Positions 9,911 through 16,346 of a stretch of DNA of 64,000 nucleotides are shown here, piece by piece. The stretch is taken from contig CAWAOX010000014.1 of the NCBI GenBank assembly GCA_963783835.1, positions 124,001 to 188,000 of the forward strand, given 5' to 3'. The notes beneath the pieces are model-generated. The model did not search any database. It saw nothing but the letters and a program-made list of their open reading frames with translations, and had not been told where the DNA came from. The position numbers and the translations under genes were made by a program. This stretch comes from CAIQPS01 sp963783835 (lineage in GTDB: Bacteria > Actinomycetota > Thermoleophilia > RBG-16-64-13). Each line of letters opens with the position of its first letter. Positions within the stretch are counted from its first letter, which is position 1.

Positions 9911-10031
9911 CGCCGGACCCAGTGGCGGCCCGTCGCGAGGCCCGGTCGAGCCCTTTTCCCAAGGGAAGTCTTCGAGCGATCGCCACCGAGACCGCCACAA
10001 AGGTCCAGGTGGTTGTCGACCGCTTGCTCAT
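9870..10031 (-). pseudogene. Possible truncated small gene at the end of the leftward operon
   Basis: A 53-codon reverse frame starts with ATG at 10031, overlapping the stop of the upstream membrane-protein gene in an ATGA arrangement, which favours real translation. The first 15 residues (MSKRSTTTWTFVAVS) look like a normal membrane-protein start, but the rest is low-complexity Arg/Ser sequence without a family. It is probably the beginning of a third operon gene cut off by rearrangement. Confidence 0.3.
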
Positions 10032-10393
10032 CGGGTTTCCTTCCTGGGGACGAGTACGCTGTAGAGGATCTGAGCCCCGACGGCTATCAGGAGGATCGGG
10101 AACACCGGCAAATTGAGTCCCGCCATCGAGGAGAACCCTGCAGCTATCGCAGCGAGCCCGAGGACAGCGGTGAAGCCGTTGATCCGCAGGCCCTTGAGAT
10201 GCCGGACGACGTTCATCCCGACCATGATGAGCCCCGTACCCACCAACCACGTGCCTTCCGGCACCCAGCCCGACGGCAGCAGCGTGAGCCCGCCGATCAT
10301 GATGAGGAACAGCGCCCAACCTATCCGTTCGAGCTGTTGACCCAACGTACCATTCTGAACTTGGCCAGTACTTGTCGCCCCCATGGTTGTCAT
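10028..10393 (-). CDS. Small membrane protein with LiaF/LiaI-like transmembrane region
   Basis: A 121-aa protein with four predicted membrane helices (WALFLIMIGGLTLLPSG, TWLVGTGLIMVGMNVV, FTAVLGLAAIAAGF, FPILLIAVGAQILYSVLV). The helix spacing resembles the TM portion of LiaF/LiaI-type envelope-stress proteins; that resemblance is by eye. The start is ATG 10393 behind AAAGGAG. It is the third gene of a leftward small-protein operon (10886 to 10028) and overlaps the next short frame by ATGA. The operon begins near two palindromes resembling the TetR-gene operators, so TetR control is plausible. Confidence 0.7.
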   Translation of the reverse strand: MTTMGATSTGQVQNGTLGQQLERIGWALFLIMIGGLTLLPSGWVPEGTWLVGTGLIMVGMNVVRHLKGLRINGFTAVLGLAAIAAGFSSMAGLNLPVFPILLIAVGAQILYSVLVPRKETR

Positions 10394-10473
10394 TGCCGAT
10401 ACTCCTTTCCGACTCTGTGATCGACTCGGCCCTATCGGGCCGCTCTTATGGCTACGGTGAGACGCTGCATTGT

Positions 10474-10638
10474 TCACGCGGTCCGAGCGCGGAGTTCCGC
10501 CTGGTAGATCTTCCAGCCGGGCCACCAGGTCTTGTGCCAGCGATGGATGCGAGCGGAGACCGAACCGGGCTTTGCCGCCCCCCGGCAGCGAATGCTGCAG
10601 TTCTCGCACTTGTGTAGTTTCATCATGTTCTCGACCAT
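10474..10638 (-). CDS. 54-aa small protein with C-x2-C-x3-C motif
   Basis: The ATG at 10638 follows a good GAGGAGG site. The product (MVENMMKLHKCENCSIRC, then a Trp-rich basic stretch with IHRWHKTWWPGWKIYQ) has three closely spaced cysteines and could bind a metal or iron-sulfur cluster. I do not recognise a named family. It lies between a frameshifted small gene and a small membrane-protein gene in one leftward transcript. The ribosome site and the codon composition support it being real. Confidence 0.65.
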   Translation of the reverse strand: MVENMMKLHKCENCSIRCRGAAKPGSVSARIHRWHKTWWPGWKIYQAELRARTA

Positions 10639-10693
10639 GTCACGCCTCCTCGGTGCTCCTGCGTTTCTCTCGGTATCCCTGATGACCAAGCCC

Positions 10694-10886
10694 TCAGGCC
10701 GCCATCAGCTCTTCCAGCGTCTCCCGCGTCTCTGGGTCCCGCACGTAGGATTGAAGAACACTCATGACTTGCGCCCATCCCGAGGACGTGGCCACCAGAA
10801 ACTCGTCCAGAAAGTGAAGACGTTCCTCGTCGGGCAGAGCTCGTCTGGCCCCGGTTCAGTTCGGCTACTGAAGTTGCTGTACACAT
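10694..10886 (-). pseudogene. Small helical protein gene with one frameshift
   Basis: From ATG 10886 the reading is MCTATSVAELNRGQT; a change of frame then gives RALPDEERLHFLDEF and a helical acidic C-terminus ending EELMAA before a TGA at 10694. The span of 193 bp (one base over 64 codons) fits a single inserted base. No family is recognised. It is the first gene after the palindromes at 10910-10940 and heads the leftward small-protein operon. Confidence 0.45.
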
Positions 10887-10909
10887 CGCCTCTTCCCCCG
10901 ATCTCTCTG

Positions 10910-10940
10910 TTCTACGGTATAGAACACTCTACATAGTAGA
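10910..10940 (-). promoter_or_regulatory. Paired inverted repeats, candidate TetR-family operator
   Basis: TTCTA-CGGTA-TAGAA (10910-10924) and TCTAC-ATA-GTAGA (10928-10940) are adjacent perfect palindromes built from the same TCTAC/GTAGA half-sites as the operator at 7329-7359. They lie just upstream of the leftward small-protein operon. The shared half-sites suggest control by the TetR protein encoded at 7405-8118. Confidence 0.55.
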
Positions 10941-11145
10941 ATAAGAACGCGGCCCTTCGAAGGGACCAGGCAGTTGTCGGGATTATTGCCTGGGCGGTGG
11001 GCTGGTCTTTGACCTGGCCGGAAGGACAGGAGAGCGATGCCGGGGGGCTGGAGCGTGGGCCAAACTGGAAGCTGCCCGTGGCCGACCGTGAGAGAGACCG
11101 TCCAAGAGGAACGAAACAACCGTGTCTCCCGGGCCTTCTGGGAGT

Positions 11146-11180
11146 AGCGGGGGCAGGATTTGAGACCTGCGACCTTCGGC
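11146..11180 (-). repeat. tRNA 3'-end remnant (tRNA-Met-like T-arm and acceptor)
   Basis: The reverse strand reads a T-stem GCAGG, a loop with one extra C, the closing CCTGC and an acceptor CCCCGCTA, as in the 3' third of an elongator or initiator tRNA-Met. No matching 5' half lies beside it. It is followed about 20 bp on by GAGTATCAC-type repeats. It is probably the scar of an element integrated at a tRNA gene elsewhere. Confidence 0.5.
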
Positions 11181-11200
11181 CCATCTGCGTGCCGACTGAG

Positions 11201-11247
11201 CCGTCCATTGTGTAGTACCGAGTAGTTACTGAGTATCACCGAGTAGT
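11201..11247. repeat. R-family repeat, partial copy R0
   Basis: It begins CCGTCCATTGTGTAGTACC and continues with GAGTAGTTAC, GAGTATCACC and GAGTAG units. It shares the CGTCCA start and GAGTAnnAC units with three longer copies at 11274, 11457 and 12827, and follows the tRNA-Met-like remnant. Confidence 0.5.
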
Positions 11248-11249
11248 CT

Positions 11250-11391
11250 GAGGTTTAGGAAACCCCCGTCCCGCCGTCCACGGCGTATCACGGAGTATCA
11301 CTGAGTGCAGAAAACAGGCTGTAAACCTTGAGATTTCGTCCACTTAGTATCACTGAGTATTAACTGGGTAGGGGTAACGGTAGGGGTGAGG
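11250..11391. repeat. tRNA-Arg 15-bp remnant plus R-family repeat R1
   Basis: GAGGTTTAGGAAACC at 11250-11264 is identical to the anticodon-arm part of tRNA-Arg(CCT) at 22137-22151. About 10 bp later repeat R1 begins (CGTCCACGG at 11276). It contains GTATCAC/GAGTATCAC units, a second CGTCCAC about 61 bp downstream and a terminal GGGTAGGGGTAACGGTAGGGG tract. The same order (tRNA-Arg fragment, 10 bp, R) recurs at 12802-12955. Confidence 0.65.
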
Positions 11392-11394
11392 CAG

Positions 11395-11465
11395 GCTGCC
11401 GGTGATTCCCGAGGAGTAGTTAGGAGTCGCGAGCACAGCGCCCGCGCGCGGGTCGGCCGTCCACG
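11395..11465. repeat. 71-bp direct repeat, copy 2
   Basis: A near-identical copy (70 of 71) of 3158-3228, the end of the CocE-like gene. No hydrolase coding sequence precedes it; it sits between repeats R1 and R2. Its last nine bases (CCGTCCACG) overlap the start of R2. Confidence 0.9.
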
Positions 11466-11585
11466 GTGTATCAGCGAGTATCACCAAGTGCACGAACCAC
11501 CCTGCAAACCTTGATGTTTCGTCCACTGAGTATCACTGAGTGTTATCGGGTAGGGGTAACGGTAGGGGTAAGCGTAGGGGCGGTA
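11457..11585. repeat. R-family repeat R2
   Basis: Closely similar to R1 and R3: CGTCCACGG, GTATCAG/GAGTATCAC units, a second CGTCCAC about 62 bp later, GAGTATCACTGAGTGTTA and the GGGTAGGGGTAACGGTAGGGG tract. It directly abuts the CocE-gene 3'-end copy. Repeated short direct units beside a core-like sequence resemble integrase arm-type sites. Iterons of a replication origin are the alternative. Confidence 0.65.
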
Positions 11586-12210
11586 ACCATCCCCGTCGGC
11601 CACGTGATCGAACTGAGAACTCTGGGCAGCCAGCCCGGGTGGGCCGCCAGGAGAGAGACCCGTAGCATACAACCGCCGCCAGCCCGTACCGCAGAGCGAC
11701 CCCGCGCATCGCGCGGCCACGCGGACCAAACGAGGTTAGTGCGGAGGCCTCCCGTGTCCGCCCGAACGAACGCTGACCAGGCTCAGGTCCACGGCGGGGG
11801 TCCGCTGATCGACTCCTACCATAGGACCGCCCGCCCCGGGAACAGTCGCTGGCTGGGACATCGGCCCCGACGTTCCGGACGGATTCCCCGCGACCGGCTT
11901 CGCGAACCCGCGATCGTCGACGCCGAGGGCATGCGACGCATTGAACAGATGATCGTGGGCCGGAGCTAGGACGGGGGCACGGACCCGAATGGGCGAGATT
12001 CGCTATCAGATCGAGGAGTCCCAAGTCGATGTCCTTCCTGTTGGAGATCACCGCTTCTAAAGGAACAAGCACAAGCTCTTCTTCCCCCGGGTCCCGATCA
12101 TCACGTCCGTGTCGCCAGCAAGCAAAGCCTACTTGGCGAGCGGTCTGGCGACCGGGGCCGCGTTCACGTTAACATTCGATGTTGTGGGTATCTTTGCCTG
12201 GGCGGTCGAC
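11586..12210. other. Intergenic region with possible gene debris
   Basis: No intact gene is supported. Short stretches have coding-like composition, for example EPAIVDAEGMRRIEQMIVGRS (about 11905-11969) and MGEIRYQIEESQVDVLPVGD (about 11990-12058), but frames break and no family is recognised. The region is probably decayed accessory DNA between integration scars. Confidence 0.4.
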
Positions 12211-12810
12211 ATGGAATTCAGACGCGCGACAGCAGACGACTATCCGGCCATCTTCCGGCTCCAGACAGCCAACCTGCTTGCCAATCTGGAGCCCGGAGAG
12301 CGTGACGGTGGCTTCCTGGCTGCCGGATTCACCGTTCCGCAGATCGATCAGATTGCGAGGGACCTTGGGATCATCGTGGCTGAGGACCGAGGCATTGTGG
12401 TGGGGTGTGTCTGCAGCCTTCGGCCCGAGTTCGAGCATAGCCCCCCGGCCATGACCGAGATGGTCCGCCGACTGGACCAGGTACGGTTTGGTGGCAGGCT
12501 CCTGTGCGAGCAACGGCCGTTCGTCTACGGCCCCGTGGTCATCGACCGGGCGAAGCGCGGCAGTGGTGGACTGCGCGGTCTTTACCAGAGACTGCTGCAA
12601 GAAATGGTGGGCAGCTTTGATGTGGGCGTCGCTTTGGTGGCGGAGGAGAACCGCCATTCAGTGGATGCTCATGTGCGCGGGCTGGGCATGACGGCGATCG
12701 GCGGATTCGAGTGCGGCGGCCGCCGCTTCTTGATCCTTGCGTTCTCAGTGTCTTCGGGCGAAACGAGCCTGATGCCCCCGGTAGGACTCGAACCTACGCA
12801 CGAGGTTTAG
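12211..12810 (+). CDS. GNAT-family N-acetyltransferase with tRNA-derived C-terminus
   Basis: A 199-aa protein beginning MEFRRATADDYPAIFRLQ, a typical first strand and helix of GCN5-related acetyltransferases, with VAEDRGIVVGCVCSL as strands 2-4 and FVYGPVVIDRAKRGSG resembling the acetyl-CoA-binding V/Q-x-x-R-G-x-G/A motif. The last eleven residues (PPVGLEPTHEV) are encoded by the 44-bp copy of the tRNA-Arg 3' half at 12773-12816, so integration appears to have replaced the original C-terminus. The start is chosen by homology; no strong ribosome site is seen and an upstream in-frame start is possible. The acetyl acceptor is unknown. Confidence 0.7.
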   Translation: MEFRRATADDYPAIFRLQTANLLANLEPGERDGGFLAAGFTVPQIDQIARDLGIIVAEDRGIVVGCVCSLRPEFEHSPPAMTEMVRRLDQVRFGGRLLCEQRPFVYGPVVIDRAKRGSGGLRGLYQRLLQEMVGSFDVGVALVAEENRHSVDAHVRGLGMTAIGGFECGGRRFLILAFSVSSGETSLMPPVGLEPTHEV

Positions 12811-12816
12811 GAAACC
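12773..12816. repeat. attL-like 44-bp copy of the tRNA-Arg(CCT) 3' half
   Basis: Identical over 44 bp to 22108-22151 (discriminator through the anticodon arm of tRNA-Arg). It is in the same orientation as the intact tRNA 9.3 kb away, the classical arrangement left by an element integrating into a tRNA gene. Confidence 0.9.
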
Positions 12817-12826
12817 CCGGTTCGGT

Positions 12827-12955
12827 CGTCCATCGAGTATTACTGAGTATTACCGCGTTCAAAAACACGTCGGAAATCACCCGATTTCGTCCACTGAGTA
12901 TCACTGAGTGTTACCGGGGTAGGGGTAGCGGTAGGGGTAAGCATAGGGCGGTAGG
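12827..12955. repeat. R-family repeat R3
   Basis: It starts CGTCCATCGAGTATTAC 10 bp after the 44-bp tRNA copy, with a second CGTCCAC 61 bp later, then GAGTATCACTGAGTGTTACC and a GGGGTAGGGGTAGCGGTAGGGG tract. The layout matches R1, including its distance from the tRNA-Arg fragment. Confidence 0.65.
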
Positions 12956-13016
12956 GTCGACGGGGAGGGTCAAGCGTTAGTTGTGAAGAAAATTCGCGCA
13001 GACCGACGAACCGGAC

Positions 13017-14620
13017 CTACCGGGTGAAGGCCCAGGTGTCGTTGAGAGAGGCTTTGCCGGTGATTCCACCAAACATAACCAGCCGATCCGTGGATGGGAC
13101 GTAGATCAGCGAGGCGGACTGGCGTGCGGCCGGTGCGTCCCCCTTCGGTCGCAGCTCAGTCCAGGTGTTCGTGACAGAGTCGTATTCCCAAGTGTCTCCG
13201 AGCAAGCCCAGGACTGCGCCCACCCCTCCGTTGAACCCTCCGTACATGACCGTATGGTTGTCCGCTGAGTTATACGCCATCGGAGTACCATTTCGCCCTT
13301 TGGGCAGGGTCCCCGAGGGTTTGAGTTCGGTCCAGGTATTGGCGGTGGAATCGTAGGCCCAGGTGTCGTTGAAGTCCTCTGGAATGTGGGGTCCTCCGAA
13401 AACGATCATCAGGCCCTTCGAGGAGTCGTGGGCCATGCCATGGTCACTACGGGAGGGGGCAGCGTCCCCGAGGGTGTTAGCTCGGTCCAGCTGTTGGCGA
13501 TGGGATCGTAGGCCCAGGTATCGTTCAGAAGCATCTCTTCGGGAATCGGTTCGGGGCCTCCCACTTGTGCATACCTGCCGCCGAACAGGATGATGCGCCG
13601 AGTGACTGGATCATAGGCCATCGAGTGGCCTCCGCGCGCCGAGGGTACCGTCCCTGAGGGGACCAGGTCTTTCCACTCGTTAGTCGCGGAATCATAGGCC
13701 CAGGTGTCGTTCCGGAAGAGGTTGGCGTCGAAACCTCCGAATAGAATCAGCCGGTGAGTGACCGGATCGTAGGCCATCGAGTGGCCGGCGCGCGCCGAGG
13801 GTACCGTCCCCGAGGGGACCAGGTCTTTCCACTCGTTAGCCGCTGGATCGTAGGCCCACGTGTCGCCGTAGAAGATGAATGAAGAGTTCTTGCCCCCGAA
13901 TGCGATCACCAAGTCATCGACGGAGTCGTAGGCTAGACTGGTGCTGTCGCGCCCAGCCGGCGGCGTCCCCGAGGGGCTGAGTCTGGTCCAGGTGCCACGT
14001 TGGGCCAGACTGCTGTTATGGTGCTGCAGGCCCAGGCCCAGGCCGAGTCCGAGGCCGACGGTCACGAGCAGCACGGCGGAGGCGAGGGCGATAACCCAGG
14101 TCCTGCGGCTCGGTCTTCTCGGTCTCGCAGTCGCCTCGCCGGCGCCGATCTCGGGCTCCTCGGCAAGCTCTGGAGCAGCGATCTCGGGGGGGGCAGGAGC
14201 CTTGGCCTGCTCGTAGACCCCGGACAATTGCTCCCGCACGGCGGCAACGATCTCGTCACGCCTATCCTCGACGCCCCCACGGGCCTCGAGCCACTGCCAG
14301 AGGTTCAGGTAGTACTCCAGGGAAGCGTTGGGAATGGAGTCATCCAGGTGGACGGAGAGCACAGGCCGCTCGTAGGATATGGCCCTCTCGATCTCGCGAA
14401 GCACGTAGGGGGAGGAATTGGCAGAAGCGGAGAAGATGAGCAGCACAAGGTCCGAGTTGCGGATGGCCGCGATGCTCGCGGCCGCTTTGTCAGTGCTTGT
14501 CATCGCGTCGCGGGAAGCCAGCCAGCAGCCGATGCCATCGGCCTCGAGCAGCGCGTAGACGCGGGAAGCTGCCTCTTGATCCTGCTGTGCGTAGCTCAGG
14601 AAGACGCTGCGAGCCGTCAT
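13017..14620 (-). pseudogene. TIR-TM-Kelch membrane protein, one frameshift in a G5 tract
   Basis: Repaired length is 534 aa. Residues 1-130 are a TIR domain (SVFLSYAQQDQEAASRVY; SPYVLREIERA, with the putative NADase catalytic Glu near 76-78). A Pro/Glu-rich linker leads to RPRRPSRR, then a TM helix (about 174-198), then six Kelch repeats of the NDTWAYD...GTLP...FGG type. The frame breaks at about 13455-13459; adding one base to the homopolymer restores GTLPPSRSDHGMAHDSSK and the remaining three blades. Positive-inside charge puts TIR in the cytosol and the propeller outside. ATG 14620 is five bases after the stop of the paralogue at 14626, so the two are probably co-transcribed. Sequencing error and phase variation are both possible for the frameshift. 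Confidence 0.75.
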
Positions 14621-14625
14621 GGGAT

Positions 14626-16167
14626 CTAGAGAGCGCAAGCCCAGGTGTCGTTGAAGTCAGATTGAAGCGCGGCCGACGACCCTCCGAACATGATCAGCCG
14701 GTCGCCGGAGGGGTCGAATACGGTCGACTGAAGCGCGCGCAAAGGGGGCGCGGCGCCGTATGCGACGCGGAATTTCGTCCAAGTATTGGCTTCTGCGTCA
14801 TACGCCCAGGTGTCATTGTAGGCCCCGTCGCCATCGGGACAACCTCCGAACATGATCAGCCGACCACCGGTCGAATCGTAGACCAGGTCAGGGCCATACC
14901 GCGGATCCGGCAGAGTCCCTGAGGGGCTGAGTTCCTTCCAAGTGTTATCCGTCGGGTCAAAGGTCCAGGTATCGTTGAACTCTCTATCAAGGTTCCAGCC
15001 GCCGAACAAGATCAGGCGATGGGCGGCCGCGTCGTAGACCATGGCCGGCTGACCGCGCGCAGGGGGCAGGTTGCCGGAGGGGCTGAGCTTGGCCCAGCTG
15101 TTGCCCGCCGGATCGTAGGCCCAGGTGTCGTTGAGCAGTTCGGTCTCGGTCGATCGTCCTCCGAACATGATCAGCTGCCTACCGGCGGGATCGTATACCA
15201 TGACATGCCCCGCGCGCCCGAGGGGTAACGTGCCCGACGGCTTGAGTTCGGTCCAGGTGTTGGCAGCCAGATCGTAGGCCCAGGTGTCGCCCAAACGAGT
15301 GGTGCCATCGTTGCCTCCGAACATGATGAGCCTGCGAGAGGCCGGGTCGTAAGCAATCGAGCAGGCAAAGCGACCAGAAGGAAGCGTTCCTGAGGGCCGG
15401 AGATCCGTCCAAATGTTGGCCGTGGGATCATAGGCCCAGGTGTCCTTGAGGGCCGCGCCACCGTCCGCGCCAGCGAATCCTCCGAACATGATCACCCGTC
15501 CGCTCGTCGGATCCTGGACCATCTCCTGGCCGTAGCGAGCAGAGGGTAGAGATCCCGTGGGGTACAGTTCGGTCCAGGTGACCCGCCCACTCATCAGCGC
15601 GGCCCCAGAGGCGGGATGGTCTCGCGTCAGACCGAGACCGAGTCCGAGGGCGAGAGCGATGACAAGCACGGCCGAGCCGAGCGCAATCCCCCACTTCCGG
15701 CGGCTCCATCGCCACGGTGCTGCGGCCTTCTTGGTGCTGCCAGATGCTGACCCTCCGGCGGATGCCGGAGCGCCGATCGCCTCCCGTACGGCTGCAACGA
15801 TCTCGTCCCGATTCTTCTCCACGCCAGCCGTGGCCTCGACCTTGCGCCACACGTTCACGTAGTACTCCATTGAGGCGCTGGGAGCCGCGTCGTCTATGCG
15901 CAGGGCGAGCAACGGGCGCTCGTAGGCCACGGCCCGCTCGACCTCCCGAAGGACGTAGGGGGATCTGTCGGCGAACGAGGAGAAGACCAGCAGCACAAGA
16001 TCCGATGTCCGGATAGCGTCGAGGATGGCGGCGGCGTAGTCGGTGCCCGCTTTGACATCGCGGGGAGCTATCCAACAGGAGATGCCCTCGCCCTCGAGCG
16101 CGGCGCAGATCTGGATGGCGGTATCCCGATCCTCCGTGGCGTGACTCAAGAAGACATGGTGCACCAT
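14626..16167 (-). CDS. TIR-TM-Kelch membrane protein, intact
   Basis: A 513-aa protein. The TIR domain at 1-130 (HHVFLSHATEDRDTAIQI, CWIAPRDVKAGTDYAAAIL, SPYVLREVERA with Glu75/Glu77 as NADase candidates) is followed by a basic linker (WRWSRRK), a TM helix at about 159-180 and six Kelch repeats ending FNDTWACAL, enough for one closed propeller. Predicted topology is a cytosolic TIR and an extracytoplasmic sensor. The start is set at ATG 16167, where the TIR domain begins; an upstream in-frame start at 16212 is possible. It is divergent from the SLOG gene and closely related to the downstream frameshifted copy. A role in immunity or signalling is inferred from domains. Confidence 0.85.
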   Translation of the reverse strand: MVHHVFLSHATEDRDTAIQICAALEGEGISCWIAPRDVKAGTDYAAAILDAIRTSDLVLLVFSSFADRSPYVLREVERAVAYERPLLALRIDDAAPSASMEYYVNVWRKVEATAGVEKNRDEIVAAVREAIGAPASAGGSASGSTKKAAAPWRWSRRKWGIALGSAVLVIALALGLGLGLTRDHPASGAALMSGRVTWTELYPTGSLPSARYGQEMVQDPTSGRVIMFGGFAGADGGAALKDTWAYDPTANIWTDLRPSGTLPSGRFACSIAYDPASRRLIMFGGNDGTTRLGDTWAYDLAANTWTELKPSGTLPLGRAGHVMVYDPAGRQLIMFGGRSTETELLNDTWAYDPAGNSWAKLSPSGNLPPARGQPAMVYDAAAHRLILFGGWNLDREFNDTWTFDPTDNTWKELSPSGTLPDPRYGPDLVYDSTGGRLIMFGGCPDGDGAYNDTWAYDAEANTWTKFRVAYGAAPPLRALQSTVFDPSGDRLIMFGGSSAALQSDFNDTWACAL

Positions 16168-16346
16168 GAACGCCCCCGTGGCCTCCGGGACGCAATCGAG
16201 CTCATGACACACGATAGAGCAGTGCCAGCAGATGCGCCAGTGGTAAGGTTCATGCGCTTCTTGCGCCGCAATCGCGTACCATGCTAGGTTTACAAATGAC
16301 CGCGGATTCGCGATGCGCTCCGAGAAGCCAGACCGCCGAGGTAGCC

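Larger units (their letters stand above)
3158..11465. mobile_element. Putative integrated segment between 71-bp direct repeats
   Basis: An 8.3-kb segment is bounded by near-identical 71-bp direct repeats derived from the 3' end of the CocE-like gene. The left copy leaves that gene complete to its stop; the right copy is embedded among integrase-arm-like repeats at 11201-11585. Contents are accessory: a giant surface protein, a TetR regulon, an oxidoreductase and decayed genes. No recombinase is present, so mobility is inferred only from the boundaries. A mis-assembly joined at a repeat is the alternative. Confidence 0.4.

Noticed and set aside
10912..11239. Reverse-strand reading frames of about 100 aa across the tRNA-like remnant
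   Set aside because: They read through tRNA-derived sequence and repeats; the apparent protein is an artefact of tRNA 3'-end translation.
11201..11585. Possible CRISPR array
   Set aside because: The GAGTATCAC units are short and irregularly spaced, there are no unique 30-40 bp spacers, and no cas genes are nearby.
13941..15461. Forward- and reverse-strand frames of 60-200 aa inside the TIR-Kelch genes
   Set aside because: They are in other frames of clearly conserved Kelch and TIR coding sequence.
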